In this document: positions 1 through 5,725 of the stretch, piece by piece
Layout of the letters: each line of letters opens with the position of its first letter
Position numbering within the stretch: position 1 is the first letter of the stretch
Assembly (NCBI GenBank): GCA_902803355.1
Contig: CADCPP010000175.1
Span: 1 to 6,976, forward strand
DNA length: 6,976 nucleotides
From: an uncultured Lachnospiraceae bacterium
Lineage (GTDB): Bacteria; Bacillota; Clostridia; Lachnospirales; Lachnospiraceae
Direction of reading: 5' to 3'
Translations under genes and position numbers: made by a program
Notes under the pieces: generated by a model
The model's database searches: none
Told to the model about the DNA's origin: nothing
What the model saw: the letters and a program-made list of their open reading frames with translations, nothing else

Positions 1-1
1 C

Positions 2-1030
2 CGCGGGATTGAACCGAACACGTCAAGCCGTACGCGCATCGCCTACGCCTATGATCTCCGCGTGTTTTTTGATTATCTTCTTGAAAACCATCCGGAATTC
101 ATGGGAAAAGACATCAAAGATCTCAAAGTATCCTCTCTCGATGCCGTCAAACCGATCGATCTGGAGGCTTATCTGGATCATCTGAAATACTATACCTCTG
201 AAGACGGTGAGGAGCATATCAATCATGCCCGCGGTCTGATGCGAAAGATCAGCGCCATCAAGACGATGTACAACTATTTTTATCAAAAGGAAATGGTGGA
301 ATCCAATCCCGCTGCGCGGATCCCTATGCCGAAAGCGCCTGAGAAAGAGATCATCCGGCTGGATATTGACGAAGTAGCCGATCTGCTGGATCAGGTGGAA
401 AGCGGTGAAAAGCTGACGGAAAAGCAGAAGGCTTTTCACGAAAAAACCAAAAACCGAGATCTGGCCATGCTTTCTCTCCTGCTCGGGACCGGGATCCGTG
501 TCTCGGAATGTGTGGGACTGGATATCAAAGATGTGGATTTCGGCAATATGGGGGTCCACGTGCACCGGAAAGGCGGCAAAGAAGCTATTGTCTATTTCAG
601 CGATGAAGTGGCCGATGCCCTGGAGATCTATTTCGATGAACGGAAAACGCTTGCCGCACAGGCCGGGCATGAAGAAGCCTTTTTCCTTTCCCTTCAGAAA
701 AAAAGGATCAATGTCCGTTCGGTGGAAAACTTAGTCAAAAAGTACGCACAGACGGTAACGACCCTGAAAAAGATCACGCCGCACAAGCTTCGCAGCACCT
801 ACGGCACCAGCCTGTACCAGGAAACGAACGATATCTACCTTGTTGCCAGCGTTCTTGGCCATTCAGATGTGAACACGACGAAAAAGCATTACGCCGCGAC
901 AAACGACTATATGCTCCGGGCCCAGCGGAACGCAGTCAAGTTGCGGGAAAAGCTGCCGGAACAGGCTGCCGAGCCCATGTCGTCGCAAATGACCGAAGCA
1001 GAAACCAGCGAAGAAGAAAAGAAGGAATAA
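2..1030 (+). CDS. Tyrosine recombinase/integrase, XerC/XerD-like (5' end cut by window edge)
   Basis: Site-specific recombinase of the lambda-integrase/Xer family, which cuts and rejoins DNA through a covalent 3'-phosphotyrosine. The frame is open from base 2 to the TAA at 1028-1030, giving 342 visible residues. A GTG at 62 is internal, because the 20 codons before it read like the start of the core-binding (SAM-like) domain, so the true start lies upstream of the window. Numbering from the first visible codon, the core-binding domain spans about 1-105 and the catalytic domain about 120-300. Catalytic residues are all present: Arg166 (GTGIRVSE), Lys190 in the beta-hairpin (HRKGGK), His261 and Arg264 (HKLR), His287 (LGHSDVNTT) and Tyr297 (KKHY). 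About 20 extra charged residues (roughly 130-150) precede the first catalytic helix compared with textbook XerC/D. The C-terminus is an acidic Glu-rich tail. It converges on the yneA-like gene. The sequence does not separate a true dimer-resolving Xer from an integrase-like paralogue; no phage genes are seen nearby. Confidence 0.9.
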   Translation, partial: RGIEPNTSSRTRIAYAYDLRVFFDYLLENHPEFMGKDIKDLKVSSLDAVKPIDLEAYLDHLKYYTSEDGEEHINHARGLMRKISAIKTMYNYFYQKEMVESNPAARIPMPKAPEKEIIRLDIDEVADLLDQVESGEKLTEKQKAFHEKTKNRDLAMLSLLLGTGIRVSECVGLDIKDVDFGNMGVHVHRKGGKEAIVYFSDEVADALEIYFDERKTLAAQAGHEEAFFLSLQKKRINVRSVENLVKKYAQTVTTLKKITPHKLRSTYGTSLYQETNDIYLVASVLGHSDVNTTKKHYAATNDYMLRAQRNAVKLREKLPEQAAEPMSSQMTEAETSEEEKKE

Positions 1031-1052
1031 AAAAGGGCCCGTTTCCGGGCCC
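1029..1052 (-). terminator. Intrinsic terminator of the yneA-like gene
   Basis: On the minus strand a perfect 7-bp all-GC stem (GGGCCCG/CGGGCCC, arms at 1046-1052 and 1035-1041) closes a GAAA tetraloop (1042-1045) and is followed directly by six T residues (1034-1029). This is a textbook Rho-independent terminator for transcripts coming from the yneA-like gene, whose stop lies about 80 bases upstream. On the plus strand the same hairpin has no T tract, so it is not a convincing terminator for the recombinase gene. The T tract overlaps the recombinase stop codon in antisense. A second small palindrome (CCCGCC/GGCGGG, 1059-1072) lies just before it in the minus direction. Confidence 0.8.
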
Positions 1053-1131
1053 CGTAGCCCCGCCTTGGCGGGAATGAAACAGGGACACAGCCTGGGGGTG
1101 GACCGGCCCTGGATCAGACAGGATCATACAG

Positions 1132-1473
1132 TCAATGGGAAACATTCTGCGCATCTAAGGAATAGACGACCAGAAGGGGCTGTCCGATCTGCAGCGGTGC
1201 ATCACGGCGCAGATTGTTGATGCTGCGCAGGTTTTCCACATAGGCCGACAGGGTCTTGTTGTCTGCCGCGGGGGCATATTCCTTCGCGATGCTCCACAGG
1301 CTGTCGCCTTTTTCTACGGTGACAGTGCGGTAATATGAGGTATGGACGGGCTCATCAGCCACAACACGGTTGCTGAACAGCAAGATGGCTGCGACGACAA
1401 TGAACGCGGCAACCGTGATCAACATTCCTATCATCTGCTTCTTTGTCATTCTCTTTTGGGAAGCGCGTTTCAT
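1132..1473 (-). CDS. yneA: YneA-like LysM-domain membrane protein, probable SOS cell-division suppressor
   Basis: Small protein of 113 residues. A basic N-terminus (1-13) is followed by one hydrophobic segment (about 14-33) and an extracytoplasmic LysM domain (about 49-103, with the typical V-x-x-GDSLWSIA start and an IGQPLLV end). In Bacillus subtilis, YneA has the same size and plan. It is made under LexA control and delays septation during DNA damage. A Val-Val-Ala motif at 37-39 could be a signal peptidase site, which would release the LysM part. The start at 1473 is chosen because AAGGAGG lies 5 bases upstream; an in-frame ATG at 1551 would add 26 residues but lies upstream of the predicted transcription start. 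The gene is divergent from lexA and shares its operator region, which is the strongest support for the YneA role. Sequence similarity among YneA proteins is low outside LysM, so the function is inferred from architecture and context. Confidence 0.8.
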   Translation of the reverse strand: MKRASQKRMTKKQMIGMLITVAAFIVVAAILLFSNRVVADEPVHTSYYRTVTVEKGDSLWSIAKEYAPAADNKTLSAYVENLRSINNLRRDAPLQIGQPLLVVYSLDAQNVSH

Positions 1474-1478
1474 GATCT

Positions 1479-1485
1479 CCTCCTT
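1479..1485 (-). promoter_or_regulatory. Ribosome binding site of the yneA-like gene
   Basis: AAGGAGG on the minus strand, 5 bases before the ATG at 1473. It fixes the start and argues against the longer 139-residue reading that begins at 1551. Confidence 0.85.
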
Positions 1486-1512
1486 CCGGACTTCAGCCTT
1501 TTTCCGCAGAAC

Positions 1513-1526
1513 CGAACGCTTGTTTC
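1513..1526 (+). promoter_or_regulatory. LexA operator (Cheo box) 1
   Basis: CGAACGCTTGTTTC matches the Bacillus LexA/DinR consensus CGAACRNRYGTTYC at 13 of 14 positions. It directly abuts box 2 and lies in the early transcribed leader of the yneA-like gene. Confidence 0.6.
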
Positions 1527-1540
1527 GGAACGTCTGTTCG
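1527..1540 (-). promoter_or_regulatory. LexA operator (Cheo box) 2, full consensus match
   Basis: Read on the minus strand, CGAACAGACGTTCC fits CGAACRNRYGTTYC at all 14 positions. It sits just downstream of the predicted transcription start of the yneA-like gene (about 1545), where bound LexA would block initiation or clearance. Confidence 0.85.
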
Positions 1541-1551
1541 ATTACATGCAC

Positions 1552-1580
1552 AGTGTAACACCCGAACAGACGTTTGTCAA
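1552..1580 (-). promoter_or_regulatory. Promoter of the yneA-like gene (sigma-A type)
   Basis: On the minus strand: perfect -35 TTGACA (1580-1575), a 17-base spacer, and a -10 TACACT (1557-1552, 4 of 6) with an upstream TG extension (TGT at 1560-1558). Predicted start is near 1545, giving a leader of about 70 bases. LexA box 3 covers the end of the -35 and most of the spacer. Confidence 0.7.
1563..1576 (+). promoter_or_regulatory. LexA operator (Cheo box) 3
   Basis: CGAACAGACGTTTG matches the Cheo consensus at 13 of 14 positions. It lies in the -35/-10 spacer of the yneA-like promoter and overlaps its -35 by two bases. Its first 12 bases are the exact reverse complement of the segment ending box 2 (1529-1540). 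Confidence 0.8.
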
Positions 1581-1599
1581 CACTTTTTCATAAAAAAAT

Positions 1600-1613
1600 C
1601 GAACAAATTTTCT
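1600..1613 (+). promoter_or_regulatory. Possible weak LexA operator (box 4)
   Basis: CGAACAAATTTTCT has one perfect half-site (CGAAC) and a degenerate second half, 12 of 14 positions by the degenerate consensus. It directly abuts box 5, copying the tandem layout of boxes 1 and 2. The region is AT-rich, so a chance match is possible. Confidence 0.4.
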
Positions 1614-1627
1614 TGAACACATGTTTG
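1614..1627 (+). promoter_or_regulatory. LexA operator (Cheo box) 5, at the lexA -35
   Basis: TGAACACATGTTTG matches 12 of 14 positions, with intact GAAC and GTT cores at the right spacing. It overlaps the first three bases of the lexA -35 hexamer, a good position for autorepression. Confidence 0.6.
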
Positions 1628-1653
1628 ACATTTGATCACTCATGTGCTAAAAT
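1625..1653 (+). promoter_or_regulatory. lexA promoter (sigma-A type)
   Basis: Perfect -35 TTGACA (1625-1630), a 17-base spacer, and -10 TAAAAT (1648-1653, 5 of 6) with an extended TGC immediately before it. Predicted transcription start is near 1660, about 53 bases before the lexA ATG. Confidence 0.8.
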
Positions 1654-1700
1654 AGGCATGTCTGAAAATATGGGCGTTCTGCAGCCGTATGATCAAGACA

Positions 1701-1707
1701 GAGGGGG
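1701..1707 (+). promoter_or_regulatory. lexA ribosome binding site
   Basis: GAGGGGG lies 5 bases before the ATG at 1713. This supports 1713 over an in-frame ATG at 1689, which lacks a comparable site and would add 8 residues before the conserved N-terminus. Confidence 0.7.
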
Positions 1708-1712
1708 AATCT

Positions 1713-2342
1713 ATGACGAAACGAAAAGGGCTTTCCGCCAAACAGGAAGAGATCCTGTCTTATATTAAATCCGAGATCCTGTCCAAAGGGTATCCGCCGG
1801 CCGTCCGCGAGATCTGCACTGCCGTCGGTCTGAAATCCACCTCTTCTGTTCACGCGCATCTGGAGTCGCTGGAGCGTATGGGCTATATCCGTCGCGACCC
1901 GACCAAATCCCGCACCATTGAGATCGCCGATGATGATTTTTACGGTGTCGGCCGTCAGGAAATGTTCTCTGTCCCGGTCGTGGGTCGTGTCGCAGCAGGC
2001 GAACCGATCCTTGCGCAGGAAAACATCGAGAATTATTTCCCCTACCCTGCCGCGGAGCTTCCCTCCGGCGTGAAGAACCTGTTTATGCTGGAGGTGCATG
2101 GCGAGAGCATGATCGGAGCCGGGATCCTGGACGGCGACCGCATCCTCGTGCAGGAACAGAAAACCGCGCAGAACGGGGAGATCGTCGTGGCGCTGATCGA
2201 TGACTCCGCAACGGTAAAACGTTTCTATAAAGAAAACGGCTATATCCGACTGCAGCCGGAAAATGACGCCATGGATCCCATTATCGTAAAAGACTGCGTG
2301 ATCCTCGGCAAAGTCATTGCTCTTATCCGCTCCTACCGGTAG
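1713..2342 (+). CDS. lexA: SOS transcriptional repressor LexA
   Basis: Repressor of the SOS regulon. RecA-ssDNA filaments trigger its self-cleavage, which releases repair and division-checkpoint genes. At 209 residues it has normal length. The N-terminal winged helix-turn-helix (about 1-70) carries the family signatures GYPPAVREI, SVHAHLESLE and GYIRRDPTKSR. The C-terminal S24 autoprotease domain (about 85-205) has the cleavage site Ala95-Gly96 (GRVAAGEP), nucleophile Ser132 (HGESM) and general base Lys169 (ATVKRF). The Ser-Lys spacing of 37 equals that of E. coli LexA (119/156). All cleavage residues are present, so it should be inducible. It is divergent from the yneA-like gene, with LexA boxes between them and one box touching its own -35, indicating autorepression. 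A strong hairpin terminator follows 11 bases after the stop. Confidence 0.97.
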   Translation: MTKRKGLSAKQEEILSYIKSEILSKGYPPAVREICTAVGLKSTSSVHAHLESLERMGYIRRDPTKSRTIEIADDDFYGVGRQEMFSVPVVGRVAAGEPILAQENIENYFPYPAAELPSGVKNLFMLEVHGESMIGAGILDGDRILVQEQKTAQNGEIVVALIDDSATVKRFYKENGYIRLQPENDAMDPIIVKDCVILGKVIALIRSYR

Positions 2343-2353
2343 GAAACGGCAGC

Positions 2354-2386
2354 AAAAAGCACGGTCCGCAAAAGACCGTGCTTTTT
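2354..2386. terminator. Bidirectional terminator between lexA and recN
   Basis: A perfect 13-bp stem (2354-2366 with 2374-2386) around a 7-base loop. The core is GCACGGTC/GACCGTGC, flanked by five A on the left and five T on the right. Each strand therefore ends the hairpin in a T tract, so it can stop both lexA (+) and the dxs-tlyA-nadK-recN operon (-), whose recN stop is 13 bases away. Confidence 0.93.
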
Positions 2387-2399
2387 GATTGTCAATGTC

Positions 2400-4046
2400 T
2401 CAGTGATTTTTCAGCTCTCTTGCCGTAATGAGCACGCTTTCACTGATCTGATCTCCGCCGAGAAGCCGCGCCAGTTCACGCACAGACTCCTCTTCATTCA
2501 GCAGCCTGACACCGGTATACGTCCTGACATTGTCCGTCCACTTCTCTATGCCGAAATGAGCATCTGCCATCGCGGCGATCTGCGGCAGGTGTGTGATCAG
2601 AATAACCTGCCGGTAGCGGCTGATCTCTTTCAGCTTTCGCCCGACCATCTGTGCGGTGCGCCCGCTGATCCCGGTGTCGATCTCATCAAAGATAACGGTG
2701 GGAATGTCATCTTGATCAGCCAGGATCGTTTTGATGGCAAGCATGATACGGGAGAGCTCGCCTCCGCTGGCCACTCTGGCCAAGGGTTCCGGCTCGGCGC
2801 CGGGGTTCAGCGAGATCAGGAACTGTACACTGTCACTGCCGCTGGCCGAGGGCATGTCGGTCTGCTTCAGTTCGATCAGAAATCTGACCGAAAGGAAATT
2901 CAGTTCCTGCAGAGCCGCAGTAATCGCCTCCGTAAGAGGCGGAATAACACTTCGCCGAAGAGAAGTCAGCTTCGAACATGCCTCTGTAAGCGCGTTAAAT
3001 GCCATTTCCCGGGCTTTTAACGCCTCCGCACGGAGTTCTTCATATTCCTTCAGTTTCCGGCGTTCTTCGCGCCGCTTTGCCAGGATCTCTTCCCCGCGGC
3101 CGGACAGATCCCCGTATTTGTTTTCCAGACGGTGGATCTCATCCAGGCGGTCTGCCACGCTGTTTAAGCGCTGTTCATCGTAGGGATTATCCTGCAGATA
3201 GGCTTCCGCCTCCCTCCGGAGAGAGTCCATCAGATCTTCGATCGTCAGGAGCTGCTCGCTGAGTGACATAAGAGACGGGTCAAAGCCCGTAACGGAGGAC
3301 AGCTGCCCGGATGCGCGGTTTAAGGCGTCAGACGCATTATCCGAGATCTCCGCAAGCGCAGATCCTACGGCCCGTTCGATCTTTTCCCCATGGCTCAAGC
3401 GCTTAAATTCATCACTTAGCGAATCCTTTTCTCCGGGCTTAATAGCCGCGTTTTCGATCTCGCCGATCTCAAAATCCAGAAAATCCGCACGGCGCAGCCG
3501 CTCTTCTTCGCTTAAGGTGAACGAGGCAAGCTCCTCTTCTGCCTTTTTATAGGCACGGTACGCCTCTCCGCAGCGGCTCTTCAGGACTGAAGCCTCATTC
3601 CCCGCGAAGCTGTCCAGGATCTCCAGCTGCTTTGAGGTTTTCAGGAGAGATTGATGCTCATGCTGTCCGTGGATATCCAGAAGGCATTCCGTGACAGCCC
3701 TGACGCGCGATGCCGTTACGGTCTCATCGTTGATCTTATAGGTATTCCGGCCGGGAAGGATGCGGCGTGAAATGATCAGCTGACCGTCCTCCGGCTCGAG
3801 TTCCAGTTCCGCCAGTTTTTCCGCGGCGATGTCGTCCGTGGAGAAAACCAGTTCGGTATAAGCGCTCTCTGCCCCTCTGCGGATGACTTCGCTGCCGGCT
3901 CGCTGTCCGAGGGCAGAGCCGAGTGCATCGATCAGGATCGATTTGCCGGCGCCGGTCTCTCCGGTCAGCACATTCAGGCCGCTTTTAAATTCCACGGCGG
4001 CATCATCGATGAGGGCGAAATTTTTCACATGCAAATTTCGAAGCAT
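2400..4046 (-). CDS. recN: DNA repair protein RecN (SMC-like ATPase)
   Basis: Cytoplasmic SMC/ABC-type ATPase that gathers at double-strand breaks and promotes recombinational repair with RecA. At 548 residues it is near the usual 550-570. The N-terminal head half has FALIDDAAVEF and Walker A GETGAGKS (29-36), then the Q-loop region HGQHEHQSLL (126-135). The middle (about 155-365) is charged and helical, the shortened coiled-coil arm. The C-terminal head half has the ABC signature VASGGELSR (425-433), Walker B TVIFDEIDTGISG (450-462), the switch histidine in ITHLPQIAA (484-492) and the closing LARLLGG (525-531). The start at 4046 has AAAGGA upstream, overlapping the nadK stop codon, with only 9 bases between the genes, so it is translated as the last gene of the operon. 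No LexA box lies in front of it, so any SOS control would have to act at an upstream promoter outside the window. Confidence 0.97.
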   Translation of the reverse strand: MLRNLHVKNFALIDDAAVEFKSGLNVLTGETGAGKSILIDALGSALGQRAGSEVIRRGAESAYTELVFSTDDIAAEKLAELELEPEDGQLIISRRILPGRNTYKINDETVTASRVRAVTECLLDIHGQHEHQSLLKTSKQLEILDSFAGNEASVLKSRCGEAYRAYKKAEEELASFTLSEEERLRRADFLDFEIGEIENAAIKPGEKDSLSDEFKRLSHGEKIERAVGSALAEISDNASDALNRASGQLSSVTGFDPSLMSLSEQLLTIEDLMDSLRREAEAYLQDNPYDEQRLNSVADRLDEIHRLENKYGDLSGRGEEILAKRREERRKLKEYEELRAEALKAREMAFNALTEACSKLTSLRRSVIPPLTEAITAALQELNFLSVRFLIELKQTDMPSASGSDSVQFLISLNPGAEPEPLARVASGGELSRIMLAIKTILADQDDIPTVIFDEIDTGISGRTAQMVGRKLKEISRYRQVILITHLPQIAAMADAHFGIEKWTDNVRTYTGVRLLNEEESVRELARLLGGDQISESVLITARELKNH

Positions 4047-4055
4047 AATGATCCT

Positions 4056-4877
4056 TTACATGGTGATCTTGCTCCGCAGCGTTTCTACGAAACTGCGTTC
4101 TTTTAATTTGATCAGGTTGATGCTGCAGTTTGCTTCTGCGATCTCTACGCGGTCGCCGGGCTGCAGCGGGACATGCTTGTCCCCGTCAAAGGAAACAAGG
4201 TAATCATTGTGGGAACTGCCGGGCTTGCCGACGATCTCCACCTCCACATGATCCTCGGGGGAAAGGATGATGCTGCGGTTGTTCAGGGAATGTGAGGCAA
4301 TGGGGGTCATGACAAAGAGCCTTGCCGTCGGTTCCACGATGGGGCCGCCGGCAGAAAAGCTGTAGGCTGTTGAGCCGGTAGGCGTGGCCACGATCAGACC
4401 ATCGGCGCGGTAGGTCGTCAGGCTCTGCCCGTTCAGATAGACATTCAGCTGAACGATCTTGCCGGAATAGCTGCGGCCGACAAGGATCTCATTCAAGGCG
4501 CGGTGTCTGGCAATGGATCTGCCGTTTCTGAGCACGCGCGCATAGATCTCCATGCGTGTTTCCTGCACATAATCGTCATGCAGCAGCGCATCGACGATCT
4601 GCGGGATATTTTCGATCCCACCGGCGGCAAGATAACCGACATGCCCGGTGTTGATCCCGATAAACTTAAGGTTCAGATCGGTAAAGCGCCGCACCGTGCG
4701 CAGCATGGTTCCGTCGCCGCCCAGCACGATCACACACTCGGTATCGGCAGGAGGACGGTCATACTCATCCGAACGGTAACAGACGGCACCGTTTTCAATC
4801 AGGCATTTTTCCACCTCGCCGCGAAGGACAAAGCCCTCATCACGCGACGGATTGCTGTGCAGGTAAAAACGCTTCAT
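4056..4877 (-). CDS. nadK: NAD kinase
   Basis: Phosphorylates NAD to NADP using ATP or polyphosphate, the only route to NADP in most bacteria; cytoplasmic. At 273 residues it has typical length. The diagnostic motif GGDGTML is at 53-59 (Asp55 being the expected catalytic residue). It is followed by GINTGHVGYL (74-83), ALNE (127-130) for NAD binding, the glycine-rich block from DGLIVATPTGSTAYS (159-173) to AGGPIV (176-181), and FDGD (230-233). The start at 4877 has AAAGGAG with 5-base spacing, lying over the end of tlyA; the two genes are only 2 bases apart. The gene is also called ppnK. The N-terminal 50 residues are the usual variable Rossmann part. Confidence 0.96.
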   Translation of the reverse strand: MKRFYLHSNPSRDEGFVLRGEVEKCLIENGAVCYRSDEYDRPPADTECVIVLGGDGTMLRTVRRFTDLNLKFIGINTGHVGYLAAGGIENIPQIVDALLHDDYVQETRMEIYARVLRNGRSIARHRALNEILVGRSYSGKIVQLNVYLNGQSLTTYRADGLIVATPTGSTAYSFSAGGPIVEPTARLFVMTPIASHSLNNRSIILSPEDHVEVEIVGKPGSSHNDYLVSFDGDKHVPLQPGDRVEIAEANCSINLIKLKERSFVETLRSKITM

Positions 4878-4879
4878 GC

Positions 4880-5725
4880 CTACTCCTTTGCTTCTTCCTT
4901 CCTGTCAAGTCTCTCATGCGAGAGGCTGACCAGATCACGGATAAAACCGTCGGTAAAGACTTCCTTTTCCGGCATGCTGTCTGCAGCGGAAGGATCGGTC
5001 TTCTGAAGGTACAGCAGATATTCGATATTGCCCTCCGGACCCTTGATGGGGGAATGATCAAGGCCGCGGACGGCAAAGCCTTCCTCCTGCGCCATGCGGA
5101 TCACCGCAGTGATCACTTCAGCGTGCGTATTCTGATCCCGGACGACGCCTTTTTTCCCTACCTTTTCACGGCCGGCTTCAAACTGCGGCTTGATCAGGCA
5201 GACCGCCGTGCCGCCCTCTTTCAGGAGTGTTTTCATGACCGGAAAAACGTGTCTCAGGGAAATAAACGAGACGTCGACCGAGGCAAAATCCGCTTCTTCT
5301 CCGAGATCTTCCGGTCTGACATTCCGGATATTGGTGCGCTCCATGTTGATGACGCGCTCATCCTGCCTCAGTGTATACGCGAGCTGACCGTAACCGCAGT
5401 CGATGGCATAGACCTTTTTCGCTCCGTTTTGCAGCATGCAGTCCGTAAAGCCGCCAGTAGAGGCGCCGATATCGACCGCAACAGTGTCCTTCAGATCGAT
5501 CGGGAAGACCTGCAGTGCTTTTTCCAGCTTAAGACCGCCGCGGCTTACATAGGGCAGTTTACTGCCGTGAAGTGTCACTTCGCTGGCCTCATCAAAAAGA
5601 TCCCCAGCCTTGTCTTCTTTCTGACCGTTCACATAGATGCTGCCGGCCATGATCAGCGCTTTCGCCTTTTCCCGGGAAGGTGCGATGCCGCGTTCCGTCA
5701 CCAGGATATCCAATCGTTTTTTCAT
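4880..5725 (-). CDS. tlyA: TlyA family S4/FtsJ rRNA methyltransferase (hemolysin A homologue)
   Basis: Member of the TlyA family, SAM-dependent RNA 2'-O-methyltransferases. In mycobacteria TlyA methylates cytidines in 16S and 23S rRNA; the target here is inferred. At 281 residues, it has an S4 RNA-binding domain (about 3-63: RLDILVTERGIAPSREKAK, then GSIYVNG) followed by a FtsJ/Rossmann methyltransferase domain (about 62-242). Visible motifs are the SAM loop DIGASTGGFT (85-94) and the catalytic-type tetrad K-D-K-E in KLEKAL (66-71), VDVSFIS (150-156), IKPQFE (178-183) and GNIEYLL (232-238). The last 35-40 residues are a charged tail beyond the domain. The ATG overlaps the dxs stop by four bases (ATGA), and the upstream SD-like sequence is weak, so translational coupling to dxs is likely. 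Older annotations call this a hemolysin, which the enzyme motifs do not support directly. Confidence 0.93.
   Translation of the reverse strand: MKKRLDILVTERGIAPSREKAKALIMAGSIYVNGQKEDKAGDLFDEASEVTLHGSKLPYVSRGGLKLEKALQVFPIDLKDTVAVDIGASTGGFTDCMLQNGAKKVYAIDCGYGQLAYTLRQDERVINMERTNIRNVRPEDLGEEADFASVDVSFISLRHVFPVMKTLLKEGGTAVCLIKPQFEAGREKVGKKGVVRDQNTHAEVITAVIRMAQEEGFAVRGLDHSPIKGPEGNIEYLLYLQKTDPSAADSMPEKEVFTDGFIRDLVSLSHERLDRKEEAKE

Noticed and set aside
15..28. CGAAC half-site resembling a LexA box
   Set aside because: Only the left half matches, and it lies inside the recombinase coding sequence.
62..64. GTG at 62 as the recombinase start
   Set aside because: The frame is open to the window edge, and the 20 preceding codons fit the core-binding domain, so the gene is truncated by the window rather than starting here.
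23..670. Minus-strand open frame (215 codons) antisense to the recombinase
   Set aside because: Antisense shadow; the plus strand shows the complete recombinase active site.
1474..1551. Longer N-terminus for the yneA-like protein (start at 1551)
   Set aside because: This extension would cover LexA boxes 1 and 2 and begins upstream of the predicted transcription start near 1545; the ATG at 1473 has an excellent AAGGAGG.
1689..1712. Earlier ATG for lexA at 1689
   Set aside because: No good ribosome binding site, and LexA proteins normally start close to the residues that follow the ATG at 1713.
2385..3020. Plus-strand open frame (211 codons) antisense to recN, just after lexA
   Set aside because: It begins at the right end of the bidirectional terminator and mirrors recN codons including Walker B and the signature; no independent coding evidence.
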